A DNA stretch of 64,000 nt from Distichodus sexfasciatus. Lineage: Eukaryota; Chordata; Actinopteri; Characiformes; Distichodontidae. Both the position numbers and the translations under genes were made by a program. Where the stretch lies: contig JAVGVS010000011.1 of NCBI GenBank assembly GCA_032718565.1, positions 124,001 to 188,000 of the forward strand, read 5' to 3'. Below the pieces are notes generated by a model. That model had not been told where the DNA came from, ran no database searches, and worked only from the letters and a program-made list of their open reading frames with translations. Positions 27,101 to 38,298 of the stretch are shown here, piece after piece; position 1 is the stretch's first letter; each line of letters opens with the position of its first letter.

Positions 27101-30100
27101 GGACAATCTAGGTGGACAGATGTTTGGAAATAGTAGCGACCTTCAGTTTATATTGAATGACAAAAAGGCTCACAGAGTTAGCAGAAAAAAGAGCACAAAA
27201 GATAGTCACCGCTAAGGGGCAAAAATCCGAATGACGTCCTTTCACTGTCCGGCCTCTCAGGACCAAGTGGCAGCCTGCAGTTAGTCCTGATCTGAGTGCT
27301 AATCTGTCAGCCCAAGGTGTCCTAGACACTTGCGCACACACACACTCACACACCTATTTGCCAATTAAGGCGTCCACTGGCAGTCCTTTGCCCTCGGATG
27401 CTCTGGGAGGCGTATGGAAGTAATTAAACGCCAGTGAGGACAGAGCATTAACATTCAGGCTGGATTTCATATGCGTAGGGGTATGTAATATATGCGTCTA
27501 ATTAATAATGAATATTCAGATGTCAAAGACAGTCATCCCTCCAGTTGCTTATATGGATATGAAAGACCAGAGCAGTGATGAAGTAATGATTTAACTCTGC
27601 ATTTGGTTGGCTTTTATAAATGAAATTTATAATGTACCATGTAATGTAGTGTACTATTGTGGTGCAATATATCAGTCATCTCAGTAACAGTAAGGCTCAA
27701 TCTTCAACTTTCCAAATGACTTTTCTGCCGATATACAATACATAAACTAATTCCCCAAAGAATTCAACTCTATTAACAAACAAAAGAAAACAAACATGCC
27801 AGGATACAAATTCCATAAAATGTCTGCTGATTTCAAATAAGACTCGACCAATTATCAGAAGTTGATATTAGGCATTTTGCAGATTATCAGTATCAGTGTT
27901 TCATTTTGACCATCACCGATATCAAGTAATTATAAGGTGCGCTACTGTGGCTCCACTGCCGTCTCTTCTCTCTGTGCTGTTTGCTATTGACTCTCTGCTT
28001 CATTTACTGTCCCGCCCACAACAGTCTCTGATTGGCCATATGTCACACGAGTAGTAGCCAATCAACGCTGAAGCCTTGTTGTCACTCACACACAAGCGCA
28101 ATGTGAAGCTCCGAGAAGGAGAAGAGGAGAGGGGAGAAATTCAGCTGAGCTTCGTGTTGTTTGTAAAATGTAAAAATTTGACAGATTTTCTTTTTTTCTG
28201 GCATATCGGTTCCAAATATCGGTTATCGTCCTCATTAACTAGCAGTAATCGGTATCGATATCAACCCTGTTATTGGTCGATCTCTAATTACAAGTGAAAA
28301 GGGCTTTAAACAGTCAAAATAAGAATTTTAAACAGGAAATAGAAACAAATGATAGTTATATTAATGAAATGTAAAAAAGCAACATAATACAAACCGGCAG
28401 TTGCAGTGCAGTCAAGCAGCTGAATATTAGGGGTGTAAAAATGACAAATTATATTGATCTATTTAATTAATTAATTAATTTAATTACTTGGTCTATTTAA
28501 TTAATCATAGTGAATTTCTAAAACTAAATGAAATAAAATCCCACTTAAATATCCTCAGTCTCAGGCTGCTTCATTGCTGAATGTACAAGTTGTTCAAATA
28601 CTACATTCCTAACCAATGTCTTAAAAAGATAAATGAAAGATGCACAGTTTTCATCCCTAAACAGTTCATCATAAAAAAAGGGTGGAGTTGGACAAGTGAA
28701 ACAGATGGTCGGAAAGGAGGAAAAGCATGTATCTCTCCAGTGGCTCTGTATGGCCTCTTCATTTTGGCTCAGAAATACCAATTTAGCTCCCGTGTCACAC
28801 CGAGAACACCACAGTGTTACACAATATGAATCACAGTAGAGACACGGGCGTTTCACAGGCAAGCACAGGACACTCGGGTTAGTTTAAATACATTTGCTGC
28901 AAGTTATAACTCATGCTTAGTCTAAAAAACTGACAATTTGTCTAAAACCTGTCATGGTGCAGAGTGGCTTTAAAAAGCAATCTGACGTCAGTCCTAAAAT
29001 AATCTGGAATCTGGAATCTTGAACCAGCCAGGACCAAAGTAAGACCCTGGAGCCTATTGTTGGGGAAAACACTCAATAAGAAAAGAGTAAAAGAACAAGA
29101 GTATAGCTCACCAAAGTCCCTCTTTTAGATTGTTTGCCATTATGGAGGAGAGCAGATCCAGGTTGGTGGTTGTTCATGAATCTTATTAAAGGGAACAGTA
29201 ATGGTTATTGATGGCAGACCGAAACTCCACACCTGCTCTCAGACCTACTAATAAAAGCTGCACATGTGCAGAAAGATGCAGCTCACCTCATCGTGTTTGA
29301 GCAAAATGTTGTTTTGTCGTTGCTGAACAGTACAGTCTATGACTGATCTGCAAATCAAATGGGCGGTAAACAGTCAAAATAAGAATTTAAAACGGAACTA
29401 GACCAAATAACAAGAAGTTAAATGGCAATTACAGTCAAGTACAGTCAAGTAGATGAATATTAGGAGTGTAACAATGGCAAATTATATTAAACAGGCGGTC
29501 TATTTGTATTAAGATGAAAGATTTTGTAAATGTAAATGTCTGTTTGAGTTCAGGTATAAAAATGTCACCTTTTGGAATGTGATGTGAATGGTATTGAGTT
29601 AAATCAGCATATGATATGGTCTTATGAATTGAATCAAATCAAAATAAAAATATTGTAATATATGTTGATTAAATAAAAAATATATTAAAAATATGAATAT
29701 GCTACATATATAGCATATTCCATATATTTTAAAAGAAGAATACATTATGCATATTATGCAGCTATCATATTGCCTGTACATTGCCAAGTCTGTTCAAATT
29801 AAAACTACTGTTTCATAATTGTATATATTCATTTATGCATTATGTTGTAAGAATTAGAGCAAGCAAATGCAATTACAGACATATTTATCAATACTTACAA
29901 GATTAAAAACTATTTATTGGTGTGTGAGCGATATACCAGTCAGCATATTTATGCTTATTTTACAATTCCAAACATCTTTGGAGTAAATTATCTTATTATC
30001 TTATGGAGTAAATGATCTATATATAATAAATGATTAAATACTAAATGAAACTACAACGCTACTGAATGTGTACAATCATGTGCAACCACAATGTGCGCTT

Positions 30101-31498
30101 TATTGATTGCATTTCGGGATGCTTTGTAAAGGGGCCACCAAAGACATGGGGAAGATGTTGGGAGGAGAAGAGGAGAAAGACCCCGATGCCCAGAAGAAGG
30201 AGGAGGAGAGGCAGGAGGCTCTGAGGCAACAGGAGGAGGAGCGTAAAGCCAAACATGCTCGCATGGAGGCCGAAAGGGAAAAGGTCAGACAGACTATCCG
30301 AGATAAGGTACGTCTCCCCTTTTACCCAAAATTTATGCAAAATTCCATTTTCCGCTGTAGGGTCTTGAAATCTAGACCGTCACTTTATTTGTTAAAATTT
30401 TGTCCTCTCTTTGTTCTGTCAAACATTGTTAAAAATGCACTTTTAATCTTTATATTTGTTTTGAAATATTTTTTGGTGTCAGGGGCTCATCGTTGATATT
30501 GTAAATGTAATAATAGTTTTGATATGTATGTTTTCGGTACTGTTTGCAAAATGTCGAGAATGATTGATTTCATCATTAAATACTACGTTCTTTTGACACG
30601 CCCATAATTGATTGCGGAGACTGGATGCAGTGAATGTTTCCAAATGGAGCATGCAACTGTCTGCCTGGCAAATATTGAATCATCTTTCATAATATAATCT
30701 CTTCTCATAAACGGCAAGCAACAATACTTGACATGGACATTTTATCTTATTTTTGGATAGACAAAACAGAAGACATATTTAGTGTACATTAGAAATAGGC
30801 AGAACGTTGGTCTTTCGACAGTACATATGAATAACATTGTGTTTCTAATAAGAAATTGGTAGAAACAATTGTTTAAAAAAATTCTGTGAAGAAAGTTAAG
30901 ACGTTACAATAGTGTAATATTATACAACTGTGTAATTTAATGAAACTGAATAAGCCAAATTTCTAATAAGAAAACGTGAATGTCAGAATCTTTTTGAGCT
31001 TTAACAACAAATTTCTTCTTAAGAGTGCTTGCTGAATAAGGCCCAATATTTGTAAACCAATATTATGTAGAAATCCCGCTTTCTCTTGAGAAAAATATTC
31101 AGCTAGTGTAACAAAACACCTAAAACACTGCAACTTTCATTACAATTGTTTAGAAAATCAGGCATTTTAGGCCACAACAATCTCAAAAAAAGGCCCGCTA
31201 TATCCTGGAGAGACTGATTTGTGTTTTTGCATGTTTAAACGCATATATAAGGTGCTGAATGCTCCTGGATTTTGGTCTGAATCTTGGTGTTTTTATTTAG
31301 TATGGACTTAAGAAGAAGGAGGAGAAGGAGGCAGAGGAAAAAGCGGCTATGGAGCAGGCGTGTGAGGGCTCACTAACCCGCCCCAAAAAGGCCATTCCGG
31401 CAGGGTGCGGTGACGACGACGACGAAGACGAGGAGAGCATTTTAGACACCGTTCTGAAATTCCTGCCCGGACCTCTGCAGGACATGTTCAAAAAGTAA
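24103..31498 (+). CDS. cplx2: complexin-2
   Basis: Three coding exons join in phase: 24103-24133, 30132-30307 and 31301-31498 (TAA 31496-31498), giving 405 bases and 134 residues, exactly the length of mammalian complexin-2. Residues 1-11 are MDFVMKQALGG. The accessory and central helices follow (KKEEERQEALRQQEEERKAK around 40-60, then the HARMEAEREKVRQ SNARE-binding helix and IRDKYGLKKKEE). The C-terminal part has SLTRPKKAIPAGCGD, an acidic D/E run and the amphipathic end ILDTVLKFLPGPLQDMFKK, with no CAAX box, so it is the soluble complexin-1/2 type. QQ and H in the helix and D at position 2 point to complexin-2 rather than -1. The protein clamps and promotes vesicle fusion at nerve terminals by binding assembled SNAREs. 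Short first coding exon (10 codons) before a 6-kb intron is typical of the family. Confidence 0.96.
24661..24805 (+). mobile_element. retroelement 3' part, forward arm of an inverted pair
   Basis: TGTGTTGGCGCTCGCCCAGG, GTTGTTCCCCGCCTTGTGCC, GGCTCCGGTGCC and GATTAAGCGGTTGGGATAAT then (AATG)n: a widespread fish repeat. Relatives at 59905-60050 and 60935-61190. Confidence 0.8.
24885..25185 (-). mobile_element. same retroelement family, reverse arm, longer copy
   Basis: Begins CCAAACCGCTTAATCCCAAC, the inverse of the forward copy's tail, and continues through GGAACAACCCTGGGCAGGTG, ATGCTTTTGGGCTGTGGGAG and GTATGCAAACTCCACACAGA to a degraded end near 25180. The two copies face each other with about 80 bases between them. 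Confidence 0.8.
26700..26960. promoter_or_regulatory. candidate conserved non-coding element
   Basis: Repeat-free, mixed-composition sequence containing the octamer ATTTGCAT (about 26753-26760) beside homeobox-like TTAATGA and TCATTAA-type words. This style is typical of deeply conserved vertebrate enhancers, but conservation cannot be seen from one sequence. Confidence 0.25.
27380..27560. promoter_or_regulatory. candidate conserved non-coding element
   Basis: Contains closely spaced TAATTA/ATTAAT homeodomain words (GTAATTAAACGCC near 27420, TCTAATTAATAATGAATATT near 27496) in an otherwise non-repetitive stretch. Guess only. Confidence 0.2.
27838..28286. mobile_element. non-autonomous transposon, copy 2 of CGATTATCGG family
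   Basis: Inverse ends TAAGACTCGACCAATTATC and ..TATTGGTCGATCTCTA. Flanks ATTTCAAA (27830-27837) and ATTACAAG (28287-28294) agree at 6 of 8 positions, as an old 8-bp duplication would. Interior matches 21373-21908. Confidence 0.75.
28301..28500. repeat. direct duplication, copy A
   Basis: TAAACAGTCAAAATAAGAAT, then CAGTCAAGCAGCTGAATATT and GGGTGTAAAAATGACAAATT recur in the same order at 29361-29500, about 1.06 kb downstream. Confidence 0.65.
29361..29500. repeat. direct duplication, copy B
   Basis: TAAACAGTCAAAATAAGAAT, CAAGTAGATGAATATTAGGA and GTGTAACAATGGCAAATTAT match copy A at 28301-28500. A further stretch (29530-29660) resembles the repeat at 1391-1630. Confidence 0.65.
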
Positions 31499-33005
31499 TG
31501 GACACATGACTCGGTCCAGGGGCAGGTGGGTGGAGGGGTTTTTTTGGGGAGGGGTGGTTGGAGGCAAGGGGGGGGCGGGATTGAAAAGGAGGGACAAAAG
31601 ATAGTTTTGGGACTGGGGATAGTGGCAGTTTTGCCAGACTTGTGGAAGGCTTTTCACTGCCTGGACCAAGTCTTAGTTGCTCTTTCTACAGAGGAAAAAA
31701 AATACTAGAGCCCTACAGCGTTTGGTCTTTTCACTGCATTTCAGGTTCAAATTGTTTACACTTGTAAGGTTTTTCTTATTAGTTATACAGTATGCACAAC
31801 CCTGATGTGGGCCGTCACTATTTAGTGGCCAGATTTACAAATTTGACTTGAGGAAAACATTCCATCCAGTTGACGCTATCGAACTGTGGCATTGGCAGAA
31901 GGTTTGTGTGCAGTTGCCCCCTCTGTCCTGGCACTCGTGGTACGTTGTACGAGGGCAAATTAAAAAACAGCAATTTAAGAATTTTGCCTTCCAGTCACTT
32001 CCACATGGGAGTTTTTATTTATATTATTATTTTGGGAAGGATGGACTACTTGATATGGTATGCAAAAGGTCGAGTTTTGATCTTCGGAATAAGGTTAAAG
32101 TCTGCAAGGAGAATTGGTTTTATTTGGATTTGGTTTTTCTATATTTGACAGTGCTCATAACAGAAAGATATGATTGTCTTCGTAATGCCATTCCAAGACT
32201 ATCTGAATGCTCGAGCTGTATGCAGTCTGATACTTCTTATTTCTTTGTATATTGTGTCATTTTTCTTTCTGAGTTTTTAAATACCTTCAAATTTGTTTCT
32301 GTTCTTTGATCTAACCATGAATGAGGAGAGTAAGTTAATTAACATTAGCCCTGCCAGTGGAATATTTTAGGACTGAAAATGTCTGAGTTTGCACTGCATA
32401 AAAACACTGCCACGTTTAATAATCATTTATGGCCAAATGAGTTCTATTTAGATGGTTTTTTTATATTTTATATTAAAATAAGAATACAGATACTTTTACA
32501 TCCACAGTCACCACTGCCAAAATACTGCACTGAAAGAAGATTTTTCAGAAATATAAGTATTTTGAAAGTGTTGCCCCAAAGACAATCAAAAACCACTACA
32601 GTAGCAGACAACAATTATGGGACCAATGACCAAATTCACTGCCACTGAAGCAAAGCTCTGAAAAATAGGTTTTGCATGTTGTTTGGCATTGGGATGTATC
32701 ACAGTGTCTGCCTGTCAAATTGGTTTTATGGTTTAAAACACCCCCATGTTTAATAAGCTTTGTTAGTGTTTCTGCTGGTGCCACTGTGTTACTGTTAATT
32801 GTTTTGCCTCTTGATTATTTCATAATCATGGGCACTCTGATTTCTTACCACAGTTAGGCTCAGATGTTCTGACAGTGAATATCACAATATCTTTTCAACA
32901 AAAAAATTTAGTAGACCAAAGAAAGAGTGATTAAACTCCTTTTATTTTTACATTAAGGCGTTAAGTACACAAATATCAAATTTGCATATTGGGCCCTCAA
33001 ATAAA
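31499..33005 (+). other. cplx2: cplx2 3' UTR, proximal part
   Basis: The stop codon is followed by a G-rich patch (31517-31590) and then AT-rich sequence. Candidate poly(A) hexamers AATAAA are at 33000-33005 and 34009-34014; mammalian cplx2 has a long 3' UTR, so the transcript may extend further. The frames of 90-150 codons in 31848-32309 have no recognisable protein content. Confidence 0.55.
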
Positions 33006-34391
33006 ATATACATGGGGAAGGATTAGGGAACTTTGTGAAATAATTTTGCTAACCACCTCCCAATTTTTTAAATGTCTAACATTACCAATCTCATATGTTG
33101 CATAAAATATTATTTATGTATATTGTATTTTAAATATTTTCTTGAGTTAATTAGAGGCATTTCCACTTTTTAAATCATGAATTGAAGTCTGTAATAAGAC
33201 AATTTTATTAACAATTCCCATGAACATCCTCTGAACATCTAGCTAATCTATTCTAGCGTTTAGAAAATATTGCTATTCATAAAATGGTCAAACAGTGGCA
33301 AAGCTTGATAACATGATGAATGTGGTTGGAAACATGTTGAAGCCTGATTTTTATTCTTATTTATTGGACTTTATTGTTTCTTTTGTTATGAGTTTCAGAC
33401 TGTTCAAAGAATACTGATAAAAATTAAGGATACTTTGGGGGATATATGTAGGTTAAAATATATTAATATTGAGATAGAAAATAACTCATCAAGTAATGAA
33501 ATCCTGGGGTTAGTGATGCATGGTGGGTAATATATACAAACCTTTATCTGTAGTTAATGAGAAAAGAAAGTAGTTAAGCTTAGCAACAACTTAGTGTTTA
33601 AAAAGATTTCTAACATTTGATGCACCCAAATTTTGCCACTTTAGCATTGTGAAATCACACTTGTAATAATTTGCCCAAAGTCAAATGTGAACATTTTCAA
33701 ACATTAGGGTTCAGGGTGAGAATGTTGACCGCAGTGTTTTGTACGACTCCATTCGTACTGACCTCACCTCCACTCATCGTAATTCTTCCCTGAGCCACTC
33801 AGCAAAATTGGCTTCTTTGTGCATCAAATACTTTAAAAGTGATCATTGATGTTAAAAATAGATCTAGGTCAGACATTCCAGGTGAGTTTTTCTATTTCTA
33901 ATAGCAAAATAGAATGAAAAACAAAAGTTATTTTTCTTTCTAGTGCTGAAAGTTTTTTTTCCACTAGTTAAAGCCATATTGTTTAGATTGCAATAATTAA
34001 AGAAAAATAATAAATAGGTAAATCACCTCTTTAGTCATGCATTCGTTTTCTGTAAAGATGTAACTGTTTGTGAATCCTACTTATCTGTCTTTATTCTCTT
34101 TCATCGTCTATGTAAAGCTGTGTATATACCTCGGTATATATGCAAACATTTCTCTGAAGAATACACACTTAAAAGCCATTGTTAATGTCTTCTGTATGAC
34201 AAGTTCTCTGTGTAAGTGTGTCTACGCATCTGTGCTTGTTTGTAATGTAAAAACATGTTGTAGCGTTGAATCTTGATGTCTCATTTTCTAACGTGCACAA
34301 CTCAAACCGGCCTCATTGTTTTGGAGAAAAACACAGTCAGGTTGTTGCTGTCGGACATGCATGCAGTCTAACACCACAGCACCAGGTTTCA

Positions 34392-34393
34392 GT

Positions 34394-34426
<33 letters not shown>

Positions 34427-34438
34427 TGTGTGTGTGTG
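34392..34438. repeat. (TG)n/(AG)n microsatellite
   Basis: TG run broken by a short AG block. Confidence 0.97.
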
Positions 34439-35343
34439 CTGTTCTCGTAGGACTGTCCCTGCAACAGAAGCTGCTCTCTAGATTCAATATCCCACTCCTC
34501 TGCTGTTAGATCAGGTGCACAGAATACATTATTCCTCACGAAAGGCCACTGCTTAAAATTACAGGAATAGAACAGTCTTTTATGTCAACTCCAAGAACCA
34601 GACCTGAATAACAAACTCAACATTTGGACCAATAAATAACTAGTTGACAAAAAAAGAAAAGGTTTTTGGATAAAATGTACACTTTACATTACAAGCTTGC
34701 TTCCAGATTAGGGTTTACATACACTGTCAAACGTGGTACACCTATAACTACAATTACACCTGGAGATGCAATTCCACCAGAAAATTCCAATGTTATTGCT
34801 CAAGTTGCTCAAAACTGACGAGTCGAAAGACTTTGATTAAAATGAACTGAAGTAAATGGGGAAAAAACGAGGGATGATAAAAGTAAGAAAAAACTGATGG
34901 AGGTGTGTGTTCAGTGAGGGGGTCTGAGGCGGAATAAGAACCGTGTTGACTGTCGTGTGAAAACAGACGAAGGAGAGCTTTCCAGTCCAAATCCCATGTA
35001 TTCTTAATGGGACAAAAGGAATGGGTTCCTATGCGGAAAATAAACGACAGTAAAAGGTTGAACAGGACGAGTCCGGGTCATGACGGTTACAGAAGTGAAC
35101 CCAGGGACACTCGAATCACGTCAGATTTGTCTTTGTAAAGATCGGCGAACGTGCAGTAAAGCCTCGAAATTTAAGCCCCATGTTAGTCTATGGGGGAAAA
35201 CGGTCAAAAAAATGGACACAATTCACGCACGAGTGGACATATCAAAAACACCCCACACCGTGATAGACTGCACGTTTTAGAGTCGGAACCAAGTTACTTG
35301 CACAAAAAACTCTAGTAGGAGCAGAATAAATATATATATATAT

Positions 35344-35714
35344 TAGGGCTGCTCGATTATGGAAAAAATCATAATCACGATTAATTTGGTAAATCTTGAT
35401 ATCACGATTATTTAACACGATTACTCATTGACTCTGGAAACACATAACATTTATTGCACATAAAGAATAACTGAAATAACTGAAAGTATAATATTCAAAT
35501 ATTGTATAAAAAAGTAAACACAAGTAAACAAAATCAGCAGTGTAGTGCAGTTCTACAATCTCTTGAAAACAAAGAATACAAAATATATGAATAAAATATA
35601 AATAAAATACAAATTAAATAAAAATAATTGTTTTTTGTCAATTACATTGTTTTTGTGATTGTTTGGAGCTGAAATCGTAATTGAAATAAAAATTCGATTA
35701 ATTGCACAGCCTTA
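35344..35714. mobile_element. non-autonomous hAT-like element
   Basis: Ends TAGGGCTGCTCGATTA and ..TCGATTAATTGCACAGCCTTA are inverse. The flanks are both ATATATAT (35336-35343 and 35715-35722), which may be an 8-bp target duplication although the sequence is simple. Interior is A/T-rich with no frame; 371 bp. Confidence 0.75.
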
Positions 35715-36486
35715 ATATATATATAATTTTTCATTGTAGTTATAGATGTACCACATTTGAAAATTTGGGATTTTATTAATCCTCTTCTCAGTCACGGTAG
35801 TTTACTTCCAATTTTATTGTCTCAGTTTTACATAGGGCTTTGTTTAATATTTAATACAACCAAGCTCCATTTTTTAAATTAGGGAGAAACATCGTGGACA
35901 GTCGTTTCACAGCATCTTACTTTTTTAATTTAAAAAATATATTTTACTCGTTGACTCAAAAGTGTCTGTTGCATGTCATGTCATGTTTTTAAAAAGGCAA
36001 ACAGCACACGACCTGCCTAGGCTAAGGGCTATGATCTCATACACATCTCACACGTCCCAGAATTATTTTATTCTTGAATTATCTTTAAATGTATGTCGAG
36101 AAAAAATGCATGCCTGACTGGATACATTAAATGGTGACAATTGCTTATGATATGAGGTTAAATGTTTACTTATTAAAAAAAAAAAACAGTTCTCCAATAC
36201 TATATACTGTTATATAGTCACTGCATCCTTAACATAAGTATTTTTAAAGTGGCAACGTTTAGCATTATCTTGCTAAATACATGCTAATGCCTGGTCAGCA
36301 CAGTGTAGGGTTTCCCAAAAGTGTCGTGGCACATTCATAACATTTTTGGAAATTGAACCCAAATCAACACAGTAAAAATATATCAACAATAAGCTACACA
36401 AACTTTAATATGGTTATTGTAAAACTGTTTTCAATTACTAGTTACAGACAGTGAAACATCAGATTAATTCTAATTCAAACACCAGG

Positions 36487-36605
36487 GCCTAGTTTCTTGA
36501 ACATGGATGAAGCCTAGTCTTGGACTAAATTGCAATAGAGATTTACCACTGAAACGCAAAGCTAGTCTAGGCTTAGACTTAATCGTAGTCCAGGAAACTG
36601 TCCAT
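36487..36605. mobile_element. small palindromic MITE
   Basis: AGTTTCTTGAACATGGATGA..GCCTAGTCTTGGACTAA is matched inversely, at about 70 %, by CTAGTCTAGGCTTAGACTTA..TAGTCCAGGAAACTGTCC. About 120 bases in all. No clear target duplication. Confidence 0.6.
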
Positions 36606-38147
36606 GGATAATTTAGTCAGTTTCTGTTGGCAGGGACCTAAAAGGTCAATCAGGGAAATATTATTTCTCAGAAACTGTTAGTACATCATGCATTTCTGAT
36701 AGAGAATTTTACTCATAAAGATGTATTTAAGGCTTGATTCTAATATCACTTTGGAATGTCATTTCTTTAAAAAAGCAATTATAAAATGTAAATGGAAATG
36801 AGTTGTGAGTAGAGTATGTGTATAAATGTTTACTTCCTAATGATTTAGTCATGCACTTAAGGGTAAAACTGGTGGGATTAGAAGAATAATCCATCATTCT
36901 GTTTTAATCTAACCTAACCTTTCAACTTTATCATGTTCATCAAGAGTTAAGCATATGGTCTCTTACAAAATACAACTAAATAGCATCATTCTTGTAGTAC
37001 TTAAGTTCTCTCATGCATGATTAAAGATTTTCAGTTTCAAAGCTCTTACCTGTTTAATATGTTGGAACATCAGCAAAACCTGATTAAAAGGAAAAGCAAA
37101 GCAGCGGCCTAAGAATTTAGAATTTTTTAGAGCTCTTGTGCTCTAAAGGGTGGTTCCTATTTGTGTGAATCAAATCAAGAAAATAGTGCCAAGTGTAACA
37201 GACACAAAGTATTAAATCAATGTTTCTGGATATGAAAATATGCTTATAAAGATATAAGCTTACAGAAAGACACACATCAAAATTTCCCGTTAAATCACTG
37301 AAATTTTTTTTAAAAAATAACATCCATACATTTTTTCTCAACCATCTTCTAATTTTTCACATTAGGGTATGCTGATAAAGTTGAAAGGTCTATTTAAAAA
37401 GATAATACAGAAAATATTTACTGAATACTTTTTGATCCAGGGTATGTTTGTTGAGAATGTACAGTGTGAGCTGAGATTGAATTTTTCTTATTGCATGTCA
37501 CATAGTATCAAGGGTGAACGATCTTATCTTTGAAGTGTGAGTGTGGATCAGGGTTTTCATTACAACCTCTACTGCAGCCCGAGTGTGCATGCAACTTTCC
37601 AATTACTTTTAACTAGTTCATGGATCTGATTGATACAGCAGCATTGACACCTGGGTCTGAGAGCAGTCATTAGTGTGTAATCTAGAGGTTATTCTTAAAA
37701 CCTGCTCAAACACACACTCACCCTTGCAGATACAGCTGCCCACCCCTGCATAGTACAATATCTGTCAAACCAATCACTGTAAAATTGTCATATTAAAAAA
37801 AATCAAACTTAGCATTTTGGAAAGATCATAAATAAAATTATTTATAAAAATTGTTTGTACCTTGTATTTGTTTAATGCTTCTGTTTAATCCGTTGTTATA
37901 TATGACATTTCTCCATCAATCATTTTAATTATGATGAAAAGTGACATCTTCGTGTAAAAATGCAGCACAGCTCCTTTCAACCTGTTACTGTATTTATCTG
38001 AAATATGGCTCTAGTTTTGATAAATACCTAATAGTTCAAATATTTTTTAAGTGAGTGATTATTTGTTATTGTGAAACACAGCACACAGTGCACCACAATG
38101 AAATGTGATCCCTGCATCTGACCTGTTCATAAAGGAGCATTGGCCAG

Positions 38148-38298
38148 ATAACATGGGCAGCGGTCGGGGAGCATTGCTTGGGGATGGTACCTTGCTTTTG
38201 AGTCTCTCAGTGATATCTTTACCAGTCTGGAATTTGAACCAGTAACCTTCCGATCACAGGGCCAACTCCATAACTGTTACGCTACCAACCACCCAAAA
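38148..38298 (-). mobile_element. tRNA-derived SINE (second family), reverse copy
   Basis: On the reverse strand it reads GGTTGGTAGCGTAACAG (A-box region), GGTTCAAATTCC (B-box), then a body that matches 45200-45345 (GGTAAAGATATCACTGAGAG, GCAAGGTACCATCCCC). Confidence 0.75.

Larger units (their letters stand above)
24134..30131 (+). other. cplx2 intron between coding exons 1 and 2
   Basis: About 6 kb. Contents seen: an inverted LINE pair (24661-25185), possible conserved regulatory DNA (about 26700-26960 and 27380-27560), a transposon (27838-28286) and a direct duplication (28301-28500 with 29361-29500). The rest is AT-rich without gene content. Confidence 0.75.

Noticed and set aside
31848..32309. 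153-codon forward frame after cplx2
   Set aside because: Lies in the 3' UTR, AT-driven composition, no homology recognised.
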